DNA from: an uncultured Lachnospiraceae bacterium
GTDB taxonomy: Bacteria; Bacillota; Clostridia; Lachnospirales; Lachnospiraceae
Length of the DNA stretch: 42,711 nucleotides
Assembly (NCBI GenBank): GCA_947167155.1
Contig: CAMVHB010000014.1
Span: 1-42,711 of the forward strand
Direction: 5' to 3'
Notes under the pieces: generated by a model
The model's input: only the letters and a program-made list of their open reading frames with translations
Told to the model about the DNA's origin: nothing
The model's database searches: none
Part shown: positions 42,107 to 42,711 of the stretch, piece by piece
Layout of the letters: the number at the start of each line of letters is the position of its first letter
How positions within the stretch are numbered: position 1 is the stretch's first letter
Program-made: the position numbers and the translations under genes

Positions 42107-42645
42107 AGAAGCGCTTCTACAGCCTTTTCCACTTCACCCATATCAGCAGTGGGTTCAAAGCGCGCTACCACGTTCCCTTCCTTGTCTACAAGGAACTTTG
42201 TGAAATTCCACTTGATCTCGGGATTGTTCTTGTAATCCTTGTCGATCTTCTTGAGAAGTCCGCTCATCATAAGTGCCTTCGGGCCCTTTCCGAAGCCCTC
42301 AAAACCCTTCTGGCTCTTTAAATAACCATAAAGCGGAAGCGCTGTCTCTCCGTTTACATCTGATTTCTTCATCTGAGGAAACTGCGTATTGTACTTCAGC
42401 GTGCAGAATTCATGTATCTCTTCGTCTGTGCCGGGAGTCTGGCCTGCGAACTGGTTGCAGGGGATGTCGATGATCTCGAGACCCTTGTCGTGGTACTTTT
42501 CATACATCTCCTCAAGAGGCTTGTAGTGGGGTGTAAAGCCGCAGCCCGTGGCGGTGTTTACGATGAGCATCACCTTGCCCTTGAAGTCAGCAAGTGGAAG
42601 CTCACTGCCGTCAGTCTTCGGCACAGAATAATCATATATGGACAT
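42103..42645 (-). CDS. Glutathione peroxidase-family thiol peroxidase
   Basis: 180 residues, GPx family. Peroxidatic Cys in NTATGCGFTPHY, then the Gln-bearing IPCNQFAGQTPG and the WNFTKFLVD motif complete the tetrad. The catalytic residue is Cys, not selenocysteine. Such bacterial enzymes usually take electrons from thioredoxin; the Cys in the segment HEFCTLKYN could be the resolving one. ATG 42645 has AAAGGAGG 7 bases upstream and gives the usual N-terminus YDYSVP. A near-consensus promoter is upstream. Likely a defence against peroxides, like rubrerythrin at 33421. Confidence 0.95.
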   Translation of the reverse strand: MSIYDYSVPKTDGSELPLADFKGKVMLIVNTATGCGFTPHYKPLEEMYEKYHDKGLEIIDIPCNQFAGQTPGTDEEIHEFCTLKYNTQFPQMKKSDVNGETALPLYGYLKSQKGFEGFGKGPKALMMSGLLKKIDKDYKNNPEIKWNFTKFLVDKEGNVVARFEPTADMGEVEKAVEALL

Positions 42646-42678
42646 AATGAGACCTCCTTTCAAATGAAAACTTATTGA

Positions 42679-42707
42679 ATTATCCTTTGAAAAGGGTTAC
42701 ATGTCAA
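42679..42707 (-). promoter_or_regulatory. Promoter of the glutathione peroxidase gene
   Basis: Perfect -35 TTGACA (42707-42702), 17 bp, GATAAT (42684-42679), one base off consensus. It is the best promoter match in the window. Confidence 0.82.
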
Positions 42708-42711
42708 GAAA

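Noticed and set aside
42103..42645. Selenoprotein glutathione peroxidase
   Set aside because: The catalytic codon is for Cys (NTATGCG), with no in-frame TGA.
1..42711. CRISPR arrays, tRNA or rRNA genes, insertion sequences
   Set aside because: I looked for regular repeats, clover-leaf segments and transposase motifs and found none; long intergenic gaps are lacking.

Overview
The window is a chromosomal housekeeping stretch of a low-to-mid GC Gram-positive anaerobe, most likely a Clostridia member close to Lachnospiraceae (Bacillota). This rests on the MraZ-led division cluster, a DivIB-type FtsQ and FtsL/DivIC-like protein, strong AAGGAGG-type ribosome sites, rubrerythrin, a UPF0237/UPF0210 pair, a DUF5688 protein and an AP2-like protein of a kind seen in that group. 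The species assignment is inference. I see no rRNA, tRNA, CRISPR array, transposase or prophage.

Layout, left to right. 1-992 (+) is the 3' end of an ABC-F ATPase gene. 958-13369 (-) is one long co-directional run, read from high to low coordinates: beta-CASP nuclease, Xaa-Pro aminopeptidase, DNA polymerase I, dephospho-CoA kinase, a large FtsA-like ATPase, a WalJ-like hydrolase, ACT protein (UPF0237), UPF0210 protein and a GT2-GtrA glycosyltransferase. 13401-21804 (-) is the division and cell wall cluster: MraZ boxes, mraZ, rsmH, ftsL-like, ftsI-type PBP, mraY, ftsW, divIB and ftsZ, closed by a terminator. MurD, MurE, MurF and MurG genes are not in it. 21844-27663 (-) reads 6S RNA, pheS, pheT, queA, lgt, terminator.

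From 27657 the strands alternate. There is a citrate synthase (+), a CheY-like plus CheX-like pair (+), a bidirectional terminator, thrC (-), an AP2-like protein (+), an XRE regulator and rubrerythrin (both -). 34063-40305 (-) is a metabolic operon: a small membrane protein, queH, argH, asd, topB and a left-handed beta-helix protein. The window ends with a DUF5688 gene (-), ung (+) and a glutathione peroxidase gene (-).

The division genes are tightly coupled by ATGA or GTGA overlaps and appear to be controlled by MraZ through GTGG boxes 10 bp apart. The FtsA-like protein, the likely partner of FtsZ, is encoded in the neighbouring polA/coaE operon instead of beside ftsZ. Queuosine synthesis is represented twice (queA and queH). 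The most unusual points are two back-to-back promoter pairs that share or overlap one -35 hexamer, 6S RNA positioned as the apparent leader of the pheST operon, the AP2-like protein with a nuclease-like centre, and the enlarged FtsA-like ATPase with beta-grasp-like additions. No single dramatic new system is obvious; most of the window is core metabolism and division.
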